NCBI GenBank assembly: GCA_951213105.1
Contig: OX578138.1
Span: 62,337,826 to 62,401,825, forward strand
Length of the DNA: 64,000 nt
Source: Amaurobius ferox
Lineage: Eukaryota; Arthropoda; Arachnida; Araneae; Amaurobiidae
Direction: 5' to 3'
A model generated the notes under the pieces. That model searched no databases and was not told the origin of the DNA. It worked only from the letters and a program-made list of their open reading frames with translations. Shown piece after piece: positions 22,726 through 35,154 of this stretch. Position 1 is the stretch's first letter, and each line of letters begins with the position of its first letter. A program made the position numbers and the translations under genes.

Positions 22726-23331
22726 GGGGCTCGACAGGCCAGTGGTTAGCTCGCGGGAATTGGACTCGGTCGGATTGGACCCGGGTTCGATTCCCACCAC
22801 TGCCAAAACTGCCACCGTGTTCACAAGGAATACGATCACGTTAAACATGTGGGTCCGTAAGTCCTTCCAAGAGATTGGAAGGACTTACGGAGGTATCTGG
22901 ACCTTAGGAGAAACGATGTGGCAACAGGTAGAAAGTTCAACAGCTAAGAGTCAATTATTCAGATATGAAAAAATGGTGTAGGAGTCAAGATATTTATTAT
23001 TCAAATATTAGGAGAAAAGGTGTAGCAGTCGATATACAGATATTCAAAAATAGTGTAGCTGTCAATATATTCAGTCAATAATTAATATTGAAACAGTCTA
23101 TGTTGAGAGATGCACATATATCCAGTCAATATTCAGACATGGTGTGACAGTCAATTGAGAATGATCAGTCCAGAGAGATTGGATGGTGGTAGGGGAAGGA
23201 GGTTACGATCCCTGTGGATACCTCCCCCACTGGGTTCCGGTCTAAATTGGGTAAAAATTCCCGGCCGTCCAAACAGATACCTTATGCCTTTCTAGTAGGT
23301 CGGACGGTCTGGGTCGAAGAAGAAGAAGGGG
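22726..23331 (+). mobile_element. tRNA-derived SINE with an internal insertion
   Basis: The head has a tRNA-like box A (CAGTGGTTAGCTCGCG) and exact box B (GGTTCGATTCC, near 22783-22793). The body matches the minus-strand SINE at 40328-40615: CGATCACGTTAAACATGTGG, GGTGGTAGGGGAAGGAGG and GGTCGGACGGTCTGGGTCG. The tail is GAAGAAGAAG. CTGTTCC occurs directly before (22719-22725) and after (23332-23338), a probable 7-bp target duplication. About 270 bp of another repeat (22891-23158) interrupts the body. Confidence 0.7.
22891..23158 (+). repeat. family Y (LTR-like) fragment inside the SINE
   Basis: Closely matches 29366-29660: AGAAACGATGTGGCAACAGG, ATGAAAAAATGGTGTAGGAG, GACATGGTGTGACAGTCAAT. Its right edge meets the SINE at an AGAGATTGG word that occurs on both sides of the insert. 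Its left edge lies in a 14-bp-arm palindrome (22855-22890). Confidence 0.6.
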
Positions 23332-23339
23332 CTGTTCCA

Positions 23340-24070
23340 TCATTCTCCCAATCTATCATATATCGGATCGATTTTCATCTTTACAGATTCAAAGTGTCCA
23401 TACTCTATGTAGGACACAGGGGCAGTTTGGGACAGCGTCAAAGATCAAGCACGAGACTACCGCATGCGATCCTACCACCTTAACCGCTGTGCGATCCCGG
23501 TGAGTGACGTTACTTTCATTGGAAACACAAAAATTTTTCAGGCTCTGTGGGCGGACTCTGTGAATGTGAACTGTTGCTGCTTATATTATATAGCGATTCT
23601 AACTTTGGGATCGACTTCTAAAAAAACCAGTTCTGTAAGTATCTACTGTTGTATACAAATAACCAACTATAGATTTATGAAAACATACAATATTTCTTAG
23701 GTAATTGCTTCTATATATCACATTAATAAAAGTATGTTTCGAATTTCTTTCTTAAAGGTCGTTTCATTCATTTTAAATGGACCTGTTATTTTACGTCATC
23801 CAGTTCTTCAAACATATAATTTTATCACCAAGATACATTAGTTCTTTCCCCAGAGTTGCGTTTCCCTTGTCGAATCAATGTAATTTTATGTTGCAATGTT
23901 TGCTATTTTCCTTCTTTTTTTTTCCAAGAGAGAAATTACAACGACACATTTCGTTATTTGAACCATTTTCATTTGTTTTCTTGGATGGTATTTGCTACAA
24001 TACGTGACGGTATTTTAAGTAAAGCATTGTATATTTTATTACAATTAGACCATTACTTAAAGTATGAAAG
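23340..24070. other. intergenic DNA, nothing recognised
   Basis: Moderate composition with several short frames (for example 23464-23700, 23856-24092) that lack recognisable motifs and overlap one another. Confidence 0.45.
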
Positions 24071-24073
24071 CAT

Positions 24074-24097
24074 AGTATATATATATATATAGAGATA

Positions 24098-24153
<56 letters not shown>

Positions 24154-24158
24154 GATAG

Positions 24159-24189
<31 letters not shown>

Positions 24190-24217
24190 ATGTGTGTGTG
24201 TGTGTGTGTGTGTGAGT
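24074..24217. repeat. TA microsatellite with a TG end
   Basis: Three runs of (TA)n broken by AGAGATAG and AGACGATAG, then (TG)n at 24186-24215. Confidence 0.9.
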
Positions 24218-24339
24218 TAATTAGAATTAAATACTCAAACCCGAAGAAGAAATTAAGTCTGGTTAATCTTCGAATTTGGGCCGGTGCTGTTCTTTCCTAT
24301 TATCGGCAATGTGGCGGTGGTTTTGCTGCTTTTAGTTAT

Positions 24340-24808
<469 letters not shown>

Positions 24809-24809
24809 A

Positions 24810-25096
24810 AAGATTTTAAGCGAAAATTCCACATAAACTACTGTATGTACAAAAAAAACCCCATCACTAGCATATCTGTTACAAATGAGTAACAATAGAC
24901 CAAGACTAAGGATAAAGATAGAAGGTAACATATCACTACAATGGTAAAGGGAGATGAGAAGAATATTTGGATATAAAATTCACAAGTAAAAGTATATAAA
25001 TATAAATATAAATATAAATAAAAATAAAAATATAACACGGCAAAAATGAGAAAAGGCAATAATAATTAGCTCAAGATAAAAGATTAAGACATAGAG

Positions 25097-25135
<39 letters not shown>

Positions 25136-25424
25136 TTTTATTCTATCTTTGACGTGTTTTAAACTTTTTTTGACAGAGACATTTGCCACTGTAGCTTAAT
25201 ATCCCTGAGTTCTAATATATACTGATGATTTAATTTACGATAAGCTGTAACCGTATAAAGAACCTGATTTAATTTATGAATAATGCATCAGTCATATATT
25301 ACCATTAAAAGGTATATGAAAGTAATGATGTACGGATTCTTGATAAGTGCATTAAATCCGTGGCTCTGATAAATGATCAGAATCATTGGATGGAGCTGAT
25401 AAGTTAACATTTTTACTTTCCTTA
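24810..25424. other. intergenic DNA with short microsatellites
   Basis: Contains AAATAT/AAATAA-type repeats near 24990-25030 and a (TA)n at 25098-25132. No gene seen. Confidence 0.5.
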
Positions 25425-26286
25425 TAAACATAATGTATAAGGAAAGTATCGTGACGGGGTCGAAAATTCGAATTCGAGTTTTCGACGGGAGAGCACGTTT
25501 CAGGCATCCCTGATCATAAATCAATTATTTTTGAAGTGATGTCTGTGTGTGTGTGTGTGTGTTTGTGTGTGTTTGTGTCAGTGAGTCTGTGGAGACGACA
25601 ACTGACGAATGAATGAACCGATTCGAACAAAATTTGGTACAAAAATCACAATCCATAAACACTGGAAGCCTATTGTTTTTATACGCAATCGAATGTTCGG
25701 AACCCCCCTAAATTTTCAAATGAAATTTTGAAAAAATTGTCAAAAAAATCAAAACCGCTAATAAAGTTACGCAAATAAACGTTTCTTATGTAATTTTTCT
25801 TTAGAAAACGATTGACATAAATTTTAGAACGCTAACCTGAACCGTTCTCGAGATTGTACATTTTTCAAAAAAATTATCAAAAAGTCATTTAAAATAAAAA
25901 AAATATTTTTTCTATTGAGAAACATGTTCACTTTTCATATGTAATACTATGCGATAGATTCGGTGACATCATTCTCGTGGATCTAGCTCGTTCCATTCAT
26001 GAAAAAAGATACTTTAAGTAATACTTTTGTACTTGAACGCCAATAGTCATTTATCTGTTGTAAGAATAACTTATTTCTTCATCCATAACGATTGGCGAGA
26101 TTTTGTCGACGAATTTGGCGGAATGTCGCCAACTTGGCGACTTTTTGAAATGTTGCCAAATTAACGAAAATCTCACCAAATGGATAAAAATGACGCTAAA
26201 TCAATGAAAATGACGACTAATTGTCGAAAATTCAATATTTTGGAAAGAATATTAGTATCTACTATGGATAAGAAAAACCTATTTTT
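25425..26286 (+). mobile_element. HINE-like family A, first unit of a two-unit element
   Basis: ACTTTCCTTATAAACATAAT hairpin, the GTGACGGGGTCGAAAATTCG block, (GT)n at 25543-25572, and the body to AAAAACCTATTTTT. There the next unit begins and the family 3' terminus is missing. Same junction as at 5665. Confidence 0.65.
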
Positions 26287-27302
26287 ACTTTCCTTATATA
26301 CATAATGTATAAGGAAAGTATTGTGACGGGGTCGAAAATTCGAATTCGAGTTTTCGACGGGAGAGCACATTTCAAGCATTCCTGATCACGAATCAAACAT
26401 TTTTGAAGTGATGTCTGTGTGTGTGTGTGTGAAAGTATGTGTGTGTGTGTGTGTGTGTGTGTCAGTGAGTCTGTGGAGACGATAACTGACGAACGAATGG
26501 ACCGATTCGAATGAAATTTGGTACAAAAATCACAATCCATAAACACTGGAAGCCTATTGTTTTTATTCGCAATCGAATGTTTCGAACCCCCCTAAATTTT
26601 CGCGTGAAATTTTGAAAAAATCGTCAAAAAACCAAAATCGCTAATAAAGTTACGCAAATAGACATTTCTTATGTAATTTTTCTTTAGAAAACGATTGGCA
26701 TAAATTTTAGAACGCTAACGTGAACCGTTCTGGAGATATTGCACATTTTTCACAAAAATTATCAAAAAGTCATATAAAATAAAAAAATATATATTTCCTA
26801 TTGAGAAACATGTTCACTTTTCATATGTAATACCATGCGATAAATTGGGTGACATCATTCTCGTGGATCTAGCTCGTTCCATTCATGAAAAAAGATACTT
26901 TGAGTAATACTTTTGTATTTGAACGCCAATAGTCATTTATCTGCTGTAAGAATTACTGATTTCTTCGTCCATAACGCTTGGCGAGATTTCGGCGACGAAT
27001 TTGGCAGTATGTCGCCAACTTGGCGACTTTTTGAAATGTTGCCAAATTAACGAAAATCTCGCCAAATAAATGAAAATGACGCTAAATCAATGGAAATGAC
27101 GACTAATTGCCGAAAATTCAATATCTTTGAAAGAATATAAGTATCTACTGTAAGAAAAACCTATTTTTTTTATTGTAAAAGTAGTAAATTCATTACATTA
27201 TATAAGGAAAGTCATGTGTTGCCTACATCAGATTTTTTTACTGTAAAAGTAGTAAATTTATTGCATTATATAAAGAAAGTCATGTGTTGCCCACATCAGA
27301 TT
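26287..27302 (+). mobile_element. HINE-like family A, second unit with duplicated 3' terminus
   Basis: Complete 5' hairpin, (GT)n at 26416-26463 with a GAAAGTAT interruption, and body. Two successive 3' ends follow, each ATATAAGGAAAGTCATGTGT-like (second with ATAAAGAAAG) and ending CACATCAGATTTTTT (to 27235 and 27302). The arrangement mirrors 5666-8174. Confidence 0.65.
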
Positions 27303-27304
27303 TT

Positions 27305-28405
27305 TTTATATTAAATTAAGAATATTTATAAATAAAACTCATTAATATCTCATAAATTTATCGCTCAATTTTATAAAGTTATACTTTAAATTCATTGTGA
27401 GTGTGATGGCGTGTGGGAGTGAGGATTTATCCATAACTAGGAAATGCACCCAGCGTTGATCTGGAGCTAAGACAGGGATTAATTGAATTCATTAATTCGC
27501 GTTTTAAAAATAAGTACTCGTTCTATATGGAGGGGTAAAAAGTCCTAAATAATCGTTCAAAATATGCATTGTTTCTCTACTCGGGCATACAACAATATTT
27601 GGATTATAACGAATAATTTATGAACGGGGTCTTATAAGCTAAAAATTTCGGTTCGATACAAATTAAATTTTTGCTTCTTTCTCTCCTTTCCTTATTATAT
27701 AAATATTTTAATTAATATACAGTGTGCATATATATGGCAATATTATACTTTTCAGTTTTATTTTTATATGTTAGAGATATGTTAAAAACTTTTGAAAACA
27801 AATAAAAGTTATTAATGTATCTCATATGTATATTAATAACTTGCCAGATACATAAGCAACTTTTTGGATGCAGTTGAATATACATTTCAACAATTTTTGT
27901 AAAGGTTTCAGACAACGAGGAATTCATAGCTCGGAACATTTTTGAATATATTTCAACTAATTAAATCAACTTAAAATTAATTATATTAAATTATTTTAAG
28001 ACTTTGCTATTTAATACATTTAATACGTAATCTTTTGTTTATAATCGAAAGAATTTATTTAGAGAGCGCCAATAGTTGAGAAATTTCTGGTTTCTTATTT
28101 AAAATAGATAAAATCATAAAATACATAAATATATTTTGACTTTTATGAAATGAGTGAGACCTTTAAATATTTTCAATGAATAATAAATTATCATTTTTTA
28201 GTAGTTAGTAAGAGCAGTCCTCAAATTATTAGAAGTTTAACCTTTATACAAGACGTGTGATATGTCTCTACGTAATTAGAAGGGTTATATGAAATTTATA
28301 AGCTTCTTTTTATAGGAAGCAACAAAAAGTTTATTAATTAACAGTAATATCTAGATATAATAAGGTTCCAATTTGTGTTATTATTTTCATGGAATATATA
28401 ATTTT
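27305..28405. other. intergenic DNA, nothing recognised
   Basis: AT-rich and featureless to the eye. Confidence 0.5.
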
Positions 28406-28410
28406 TCAAT

Positions 28411-28925
28411 TTATATGGATAATCAGACATTGGACATATTACATTATTTGTTATTCCGCAAAAATGCATTTCATATTACGACTAATGTTTTATATTTTTC
28501 CTCTATAATTCAGAAGCATGCAGTATTCATAACTTTTGCCACTGAATTGCAAGAAAATGCTTTAAAATTGCATGTGATATATTTAAAATAAACATTTTTC
28601 AACATCATACCTGTTGGAAATGATAAATTGAAAATATGCCGGGTGTCACCGCAACGAGTGGATATAGATTTTTTTAAAATTTATATGGACTGTCAGGTAT
28701 TGAACATATTGCATTATTTGTTATTCCGCTGAATCGTGTTTTATATTACGACTAATGTTATGTGTTTCCGCTTTAATTCAGAAAATAAAATAATTGATAA
28801 CTTCAGTCACTGAATTGCAAGGACATGTCTTAAAATTGCATGGAATAGATTTAAAACAAAGCGTTTTGCAATATAATACCTGTGAATCATGATGCATTGC
28901 AAATATATTGGGTGTTTCCGCGCAG
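28411..28925 (+). repeat. two tandem copies of a ~270-bp unit
   Basis: 28411-28680 and 28681-28925 align throughout: TTATATGGA..., CATTATTTGTTATTCCGC, ATTACGACTAATGTT, CACTGAATTGCAAG, then a ...GGGTGT(C/T)(A/T)CCGC end. They are diverged from each other. No coding potential. Confidence 0.7.
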
Positions 28926-29148
28926 AGTATCAAAAAAGAATATAAAATCGACGGTTAAGCAGCATAGAAGTCAAGTGAAATATGAAAAATAATTAACAAA
29001 CAATGGGAAATTTATCCTTGATATTTGCATTCCCCCCTCTTTAACTAAAAAAATATACAAAATTCGACTTTTATTCGTTCTTCAATTGCAAAATGTAAAT
29101 TTGTAAAACTTTCGGCGCGCTTAATTTGAACGAAAGAAATTCTCATAC

Positions 29149-29916
29149 TGTGAGACCAGGAGATATTTAGGCTGTATTAATGTACGAAGATTTACGATAT
29201 ATAACAGTAAGACAAAAGAACAGACACCTAGGCACCAGTTTACTACTGTCATGTTCCGAGAGATCCTGAAAGCAATAAATAAACACACTTAAATTACAGG
29301 TACGGTTGGGTCAGAAAATCTACTAGAGGCCAAAGCTGAGCATCGGCCTGAGGACGATCAATGAGATACGGAGGGCGTATCTAGACCTCAGGAGAAACGA
29401 TGTGGCAACAGGTAGAAAAAGTTCAACAGATAAGAGATTATTCAGATATGAAAAAATGGTGTAGGAGTCAAGATATTTATTATTCAAATATTAGGAGACA
29501 AGCTGTAGCAGTTGGCATGAAGATATTCAAAAAGAGTGTAGCAGTCAATATATTCAGTGAATAATTAATATTCATACAGTCTATGTTGAGAGATGGACAT
29601 ATATTCAGTCAATATTCAGACATGGTGTGACAGTCAATCGAGAATGATCAGTCCAAAGAGATGGCATTGAATGCAGAATGGCCGGCGAAAAGGTGCTGTG
29701 CTAATAAAATAATGGCAACAATGAATGCCAAGTATGCGGTTGTTATTTGACAAGTAAAATTCGTGCAGTGGCGGTGACGTTCGACAATTAAAGGTGGTTC
29801 AGTGAGCATGACAAACGACAATGAAGGTAAACAGAGGTATATGCCAATCTAAATTAAAATTAGGTCTATATGATTTTATGCAAATAGATTCCTGGTCTCA
29901 CATATCCAGTTTCTTC

Positions 29917-30002
<86 letters not shown>

Positions 30003-30700
30003 GATAATAAAAAAGTTTGAAAGTCCAATGAAAGAAAAGTGAGAAGCTGTAACTCGAAAAACCTAATTTTCTAACAAGCTTACAACATTAAAAGAATAAA
30101 TGAACAAATCTTCAAGAAAATGAAAAAAATACAAATTTCGAATCATCAAGTCAAAGAAAAGCATTAAAAATCAATGGTGTGGAATCTATAAAAGAAAAAC
30201 AGACGAAATCCAAGCACAAAAGCTATACACGTGTAAAAAGTCTAAGCCTAAATCATGGATTTGTTCAGTTCTTCAAAACTCTTTCTCAAGTCCAAGTGCC
30301 TTATAGAAGCAAACACAAAAATGTATGTTTTTGAAGAAATAGATAGATTATATCTATAAACTATTTCTACTTGGACAACATACATAAAGAAGAAAAATAA
30401 AAGAAAAAGGGTACCAGGAATCCAACGCAAAAATTACACGAACCTGCCGATCTCGGAAACCCTGAATGAAGAGGCCAGTGTTGCCATTCACAAAGGAGAA
30501 AGATATGATCTACCGTTGTCATTCGTAAGAAATAAATAACTGTAATGCGCAGAAAAAGTTAATCATAATTGTATATGTGTATTAAATAATGTTTATTTAA
30601 AATTTAAAATGGAGGAAGTTAATTATGTAGAATCTTAATCAATAATTATAATTTAAGAACTCGCACAAAGAATATAAATGGTGGGTTATAATACGGCAAT
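29149..30700 (+). mobile_element. family Y, LTR-like repeat, copy 1
   Basis: Begins TGTGAGACCAGGAG, as does the repeat at 45536. Shared internal blocks include GGAGGGCGTATCTAGACCTC (cf. GGGGGGCGTATCTGAACCCC) and CAGAGGTATATGCCA, and the end region AATGGTGGGTTATA. The start TG, the downstream ATAAA-type signals and the layout suggest a solo LTR, but I could not fix the 3' border or a target duplication. A (TA)n(GA)n microsatellite lies inside. Confidence 0.35.
29922..30004 (+). repeat. (TA)n(GA)n microsatellite
   Basis: About 46 bp of TA followed by about 36 bp of GA-rich repeat. Confidence 0.95.
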
Positions 30701-30704
30701 GGTG

Positions 30705-31411
30705 CATTATACGGTTATATGATTTACGATCTAATTAAGAATAATAAGTCAACCCGAAGTATTAATTATTATTTATAAAGGAGAAAACTCCAACTTTCAA
30801 TCTCTTTCACCACACAACATTTTGATGAAAAATGTGCAATTTTAATGAAATACTCTTCCACTTATAGTTAGAGTACTTTCGCTTGACTGGAATAGAGCAA
30901 ATGAAGCAGAAAATAATTTATTCAAAATTAAATGGTCGTAAACTTAAATTAGAATATTTTTTGTCTTAAATAGATTTGTTTTTCAATCCCTCATTAAATA
31001 GATTTGTTTTTCTATCCCTCATTTACTTTCATAGAAAGTAAATCTGAGGGATATAAGTGTGAATAGTTATTCACACTGTCAGTTCAGGTTAAAGTGGAAA
31101 CCAATGATTTCAAGTATTGATATCTTAGCGAATTTTTCATCAAAAGGCAGAGGGTAAATATCTTTTAACAACTTCTTTTAACAATTTTTCCTAATTAACT
31201 ACTGCAAAAAATTGACATCATTTTCATTGGTTTTAAATTATATTTTGCTTTTTTATAAAATTATCCGTTCAAGAGGAGTTCATATATGACAGCTAAATTC
31301 TTCTCGTCTGACGATTATTTTTCTTATTTCACTTTAATTCTACAACAGACCGTTGATTTTATATTAATTTCAAACACTCTTCGTTAAATACACAGTATAC
31401 GAATATTGTAC
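30705..31411. other. intergenic DNA, nothing recognised
   Basis: AT-rich. A local duplication of an ATAGATTTGTTTTTC(A/T)ATCCCTCATT word near 30970-31025 and an AGTGTGAATAGTTATTCACACT palindrome near 31055 are the only structures seen. Confidence 0.5.
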
Positions 31412-31415
31412 ATAT

Positions 31416-31975
31416 TGTTACGATGTATCCCTTGGAATCGTCGGTGTATTCTCAGAATACCAGAATGGCCAAAATTTCTGAATAAGTAACACGTTTATTC
31501 ACAAGCACAGAGTAAACAGGATCAACATACAGCAAATAGCTCGATAACTAACTCACAAAATCACAAAACAGCTGTCAGATACAGTAATTCAGCAATCAAG
31601 TGATCCACTAATTTCACGAAACAGCGAAGATTATCCTTAAAACTATTGACATACTTTCCAATTCAATGTAACCCGTTTCACGTCAACTACTCTCCAAATG
31701 AGTGATGACTCCTTTTATGAATATACTATCTGTAGAAACTTCCAAATTGAGCTCGTATCTCAGAATATTCGTTATATCGAGAAGGCTCTCAAACATTCGA
31801 ATACTCGCCAAATGTCATGAAATGATGTGATAAATAGCTAAATCTGCCAGCCCTGAACCGACTGTCCTGAGCTGGCAATCCTAGATTCAGGTCTAAAAAT
31901 GGCTGCCTGTAAGGTATTTTTGATTTCTGACTTACACTTCAGCTTCCAGTGGAAACATTTTTCATGTTCGTAACA
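31416..31975 (-). mobile_element. solo LTR, Ty3/gypsy type
   Basis: 560 bp bounded by TGTTACGATG and CGTAACA, with TG...CA ends and ATAT on both sides (31412-31415 and 31976-31979) as a 4-bp target duplication. On the minus strand it starts TGTTACGAACATG. An AATAAA signal (in GTGAATAAACGTG) lies about 80 bp before the end, and TATTCATAAAAGG could serve as a TATA region. The TGTTACG end and 4-bp duplication fit 412/mdg1-like gypsy LTRs. There is no second LTR or coding part nearby, hence solo. Confidence 0.75.
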
Positions 31976-31984
31976 ATATTCTAT

Positions 31985-32940
31985 AAAATAATGGCTTATA
32001 AATAAAACGTTCTGAACGTCCGTATCTCCCCATCAAAGAAACAAGAAATCTTTTAGAGGATGAGTAAAAAAAATAAATCATATGCTACCGATAAAAGGTA
32101 TGAAAGTAATAAAAGAGTCCCTTCATGATAAGAATATGAAAGACATGGATTTGATGGATGATCAATAAATAATGGAAGAATCATTGGTTTGGTTTGATGA
32201 GTTAATATCCTTTTCTTTCAAGCTGCCTGCTCATATGCAAGATCCGTTAATGGTTTTTTAATAGATTGATAAGATAGATCACTTTTTGCTTTAAGAAAGG
32301 CGGTATTTAAGAAATAATAAATGCTATTACAAAAAAATGTGTGCATTAATTTACTTTCTTTATAGTTTTGATGTGATATACATAGTTACAGATCATGTTG
32401 CAGGTTTTAAGCAAATCCGTAGATGCATGGAGTATCAGTCGCAAATCATCTGAAATCTCTCAATCTGGCATTAATGTATGAATACCGGAAGAAAGTAAAA
32501 AAATACACAAAGAATAAAGTAGAATTAGTAGAACTATCGGCATGTGATGGACAGGAAATTTGGTATAGGCAAAATAAGATGATAAGTTAAACATTTTTAG
32601 AATCGTATCCAGCCAATACGGAGGGAGCAGAATTTATTCCGGGGGATATTTTGATTTTTGTAAAGGATATTTGTGGATTTGGGGCAGAGAGCATTCCTGC
32701 CAATATAGAATTTTTTTCCAGACGAGGCAAGTGGATTATAAGCATATACATGCTTCCCTTTACGATGACCTAGATATCGGAAATATTAATTTGACTTTCA
32801 AATTGTTTGAAAATTTTAACAAATTCAAAAAAAGAATTAGGGCTTTGAGGGTATGAGCTGCTACCATTGATGCATTTGCTATATTGCACTCACTCTTCGG
32901 AATTACCTTTCTCCGTCTCGGCAGTGGATTTCGCTAGGGG
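31985..32940. other. intergenic DNA, nothing recognised
   Basis: No supported gene. The plus frame at 32671-32856 has no known motif. Confidence 0.45.
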
Positions 32941-32943
32941 ATT

Positions 32944-33165
32944 TTACAGCAGAGAAGATAATTTGAAGGGCAACCCCCCACAGCAATTCACCCACTTAGC
33001 AAGGGTGTCTGGTGGTTTCTTGAAGTCCCTAGTTTGATGGCCCTCGACACACTTTAAGCATATAGGGATCAGATTGCATTTTATAGTACTATGGCTAAGA
33101 AGCTGGTAATTAAAACACATTTTACACGACCTAGACCGGGGTGCTCGCCAATGGAGGCAGAGCAT
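32944..33165 (-). pseudogene. LINE ORF1 zinc-knuckle remnant (Jockey/X-element type)
   Basis: Minus-strand translation reads CKMCFNYQLLSHSTIKC, then CLKCVEGHQTRDF, then KWVNCCGGLPF. This is the spacing of the tandem CCHC knuckles in the nucleic-acid-binding ORF1 of Jockey-type LINEs, usually CxxCxxxGHxxxxC, CxKCxGxHxxxDC, CxNCxGxHPA. Several ligands are replaced (Y for C, F for C, F for H), so the fingers are degenerate. The frame ends at a stop at 32944, and no reverse transcriptase follows on this strand. It is a short relic. Confidence 0.5.
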
Positions 33166-33445
33166 ATGTTACCCCGGCCGAAGAAGAGTTAGACCCCAGC
33201 ACGAAACAGGAACAACGGGCCAACCGAGCCCACTGGACAGAGAAAACCGCTGACTCAGTCACAGAGCAAGAGCACCGTCCAGGACACCAAGGGAACAACA
33301 GCCACCACTCCGTCGAGCGAGGCCAACCGCCAACAGTCCCAGAGAGGAACACCAATGGGGATAACCAGAAAGCCCACCAGTAGGCTAGGGACCCGCCTGC
33401 AAGGTAATTAGACAAGCAAGACACACCACAGGACGAGCGGCGACG
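33125..33445 (+). other. G+C-rich island with coding-like composition, unidentified
   Basis: About 320 bp far richer in G+C than anything around it. The 33141-33383 frame reads as a hydrophilic, Gln/Glu/Thr-rich 80-residue peptide (for example TKQEQRANRAHWTEK). Another plus frame is Ser/Thr/Gln/Pro-rich. I recognise neither. It abuts the ORF1 zinc-knuckle relic on the opposite strand and may be part of an old element. Confidence 0.3.
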
Positions 33446-33449
33446 CACC

Positions 33450-34260
33450 AGTACTACGGAATATTTATTTCAAGTCAAAAATATACAATAGGTAGGTAAA
33501 TAGTTTGGATTCATCTTCCCAAACGGCGGGTAATAAAATTGATACAATTTATATCAATAACACTTTTCACAAAATAGTCATCAAACAAATCAATCTTAAA
33601 TAATGACAAAACTAGTAGGCCGGGATGTTAACAAAAATACACATCAAAACATGACTTCAAAACACTTTTGTTAACCAAACCCAAGCCACATAATTAGTAA
33701 CTAAAATTGCAATAATAACCAAACTACAAAAGTATCAATAAAATTATCAAACTAAATATACAATTCAACAAAACTGCCAATCAAATCTACACCTTAACAA
33801 CAAGTAAATTAACCCAAAAAGACAGCGACCAAAATGAGACTTAAAAACCAAATACTCCAATCAGATACTGACAAAGTTACTACAAACAACAGAGGAACAA
33901 GCAAGGACAAATGCCGTCAACAAAAATGGGGAACAAAAAAGCCCTCGCTGACGAGGAACGTCCTTAAAAACCTCAGTAAAATTCATAAACAAAAAATTAA
34001 CGTATAAGTACCAGCAATCACCATGTAGATAAAATACAAATATCTAATTACTAAACTTACAAAATGTAATCACAGTAAATAAATTAACGGTAATTCATAA
34101 AGCCACCATATAACAAACGCAGACCTAACTATTCTCCCAATAAAATTCATACACAATCTCACAATAACAACCAAACCAAGTAATTATATCCTAACCAAAC
34201 CAAGTAATCATAAAAACCTATTCGACGAAATGAAAAGTAAAATTCTGAAACCAGCCTGGA
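33450..34260 (+). other. strand-asymmetric A/C-rich stretch
   Basis: Over about 800 bp the plus strand is dominated by A and C, with very few G (words such as AACCAAACTACAAAAG, AACAACAAG). Such skew is common in retroelement strands. The gypsy integrase relic just downstream on the same strand makes a retroelement origin plausible. No open frame or motif was found. Confidence 0.4.
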
Positions 34261-34639
34261 CTTAACGCTGGCACTTAAATGCCCGCAAGGATCTGTTGAC
34301 TAAGTCGCTGAGTGTGGTAAATTTCATTGCCTATTTACATTTATCTGATTATGGCTGCCAAATTTAGCGTCTACCTGACTGAGTGCATTGTTCGAAGCGA
34401 TCCAACTTTTATTGTCTTTATTACTGCTTCTTGCCGTTTTGTACCATAAAATATTCTACAGAATTCAAATATCCAAAATGCAAGATCAGGCAAGATTTGT
34501 CATTACTACCACGCTGGATAATATCTTTTCACCACAAAAACCATCAGCGAAGTTTTTACCCGGAACTGGATATGTCGTTATGGGATCTATCGCTCATCCA
34601 TTCTGACCAATTGATGATTCTTACCAATCGATGAACTTT

Positions 34640-35150
34640 AACTCTATCATATTCACTAGAAAGTGTAAACTAATTTGAATGCACAAAGCTTGAACTACTC
34701 TTCATCATCCCCAATCGTACGGCATGCCAGAAAGATTCAATAATACAATGCCTAATCACCTCTCTATATTTGTATTCAGAAATAAGCAGTATTGAGAGCA
34801 TCGCATACATGTGTTCCAGCTGACGCACAGAATGTCCACGAATCAACCGATCATTCTCCATCGAAAATGCTTTTCGGCCTGGATCTACAGTTGTGTTATC
34901 TGATATTTGGACAACCATGTGGAGCTACTTCATCGCCAGTTAATATATTCAAGACCTACAGACACGGTTGGATGACATTCATTATTTCGTTCAGGAAATG
35001 TTCAATATTGCTACCGATAGAATGACGACACAGCAAGATGCCAAAGCTAATACAGTGCTATTCCAGGAAGACTACAAAGTGTAGCTGTTCAACCCTCAGC
35101 AACGATAATCATTTTCGCCGAAACTACAACACAACTAGGAAGGACCCTAC
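34640..35150 (+). pseudogene. Ty3/gypsy integrase C-terminal part, degenerate
   Basis: Plus-strand frames read TTLHHPQSYGMPERFNNTM (family: HPQSDGMVERFN, just after the catalytic Glu region), then VHESTDHSPSKMLFGLDLQL, and in another frame DDIHYFVQEMFNIATDRMTT followed by DAKANTVLFQEDYKV and LFNPQQR. These are consecutive parts of the gypsy integrase core end and C-terminal GPF/Y-like region. Stops and at least two frame changes separate them. I find no RT, protease or LTR pair nearby, so this is an isolated relic. Confidence 0.7.
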
Positions 35151-35154
35151 GCCA

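Noticed and set aside
33131..33448. Minus-strand Trp/Ser-rich 105-codon frame
   Set aside because: It is the complement of a hydrophilic plus-strand frame in a G+C-rich island; neither has a recognisable domain, and the minus version has unlikely composition.
34383..34634. Possible extension of the gypsy integrase upstream of 34640
   Set aside because: Neither overlapping frame shows the HHCC finger or the DDE residues; similarity starts only at the HHPQS motif.
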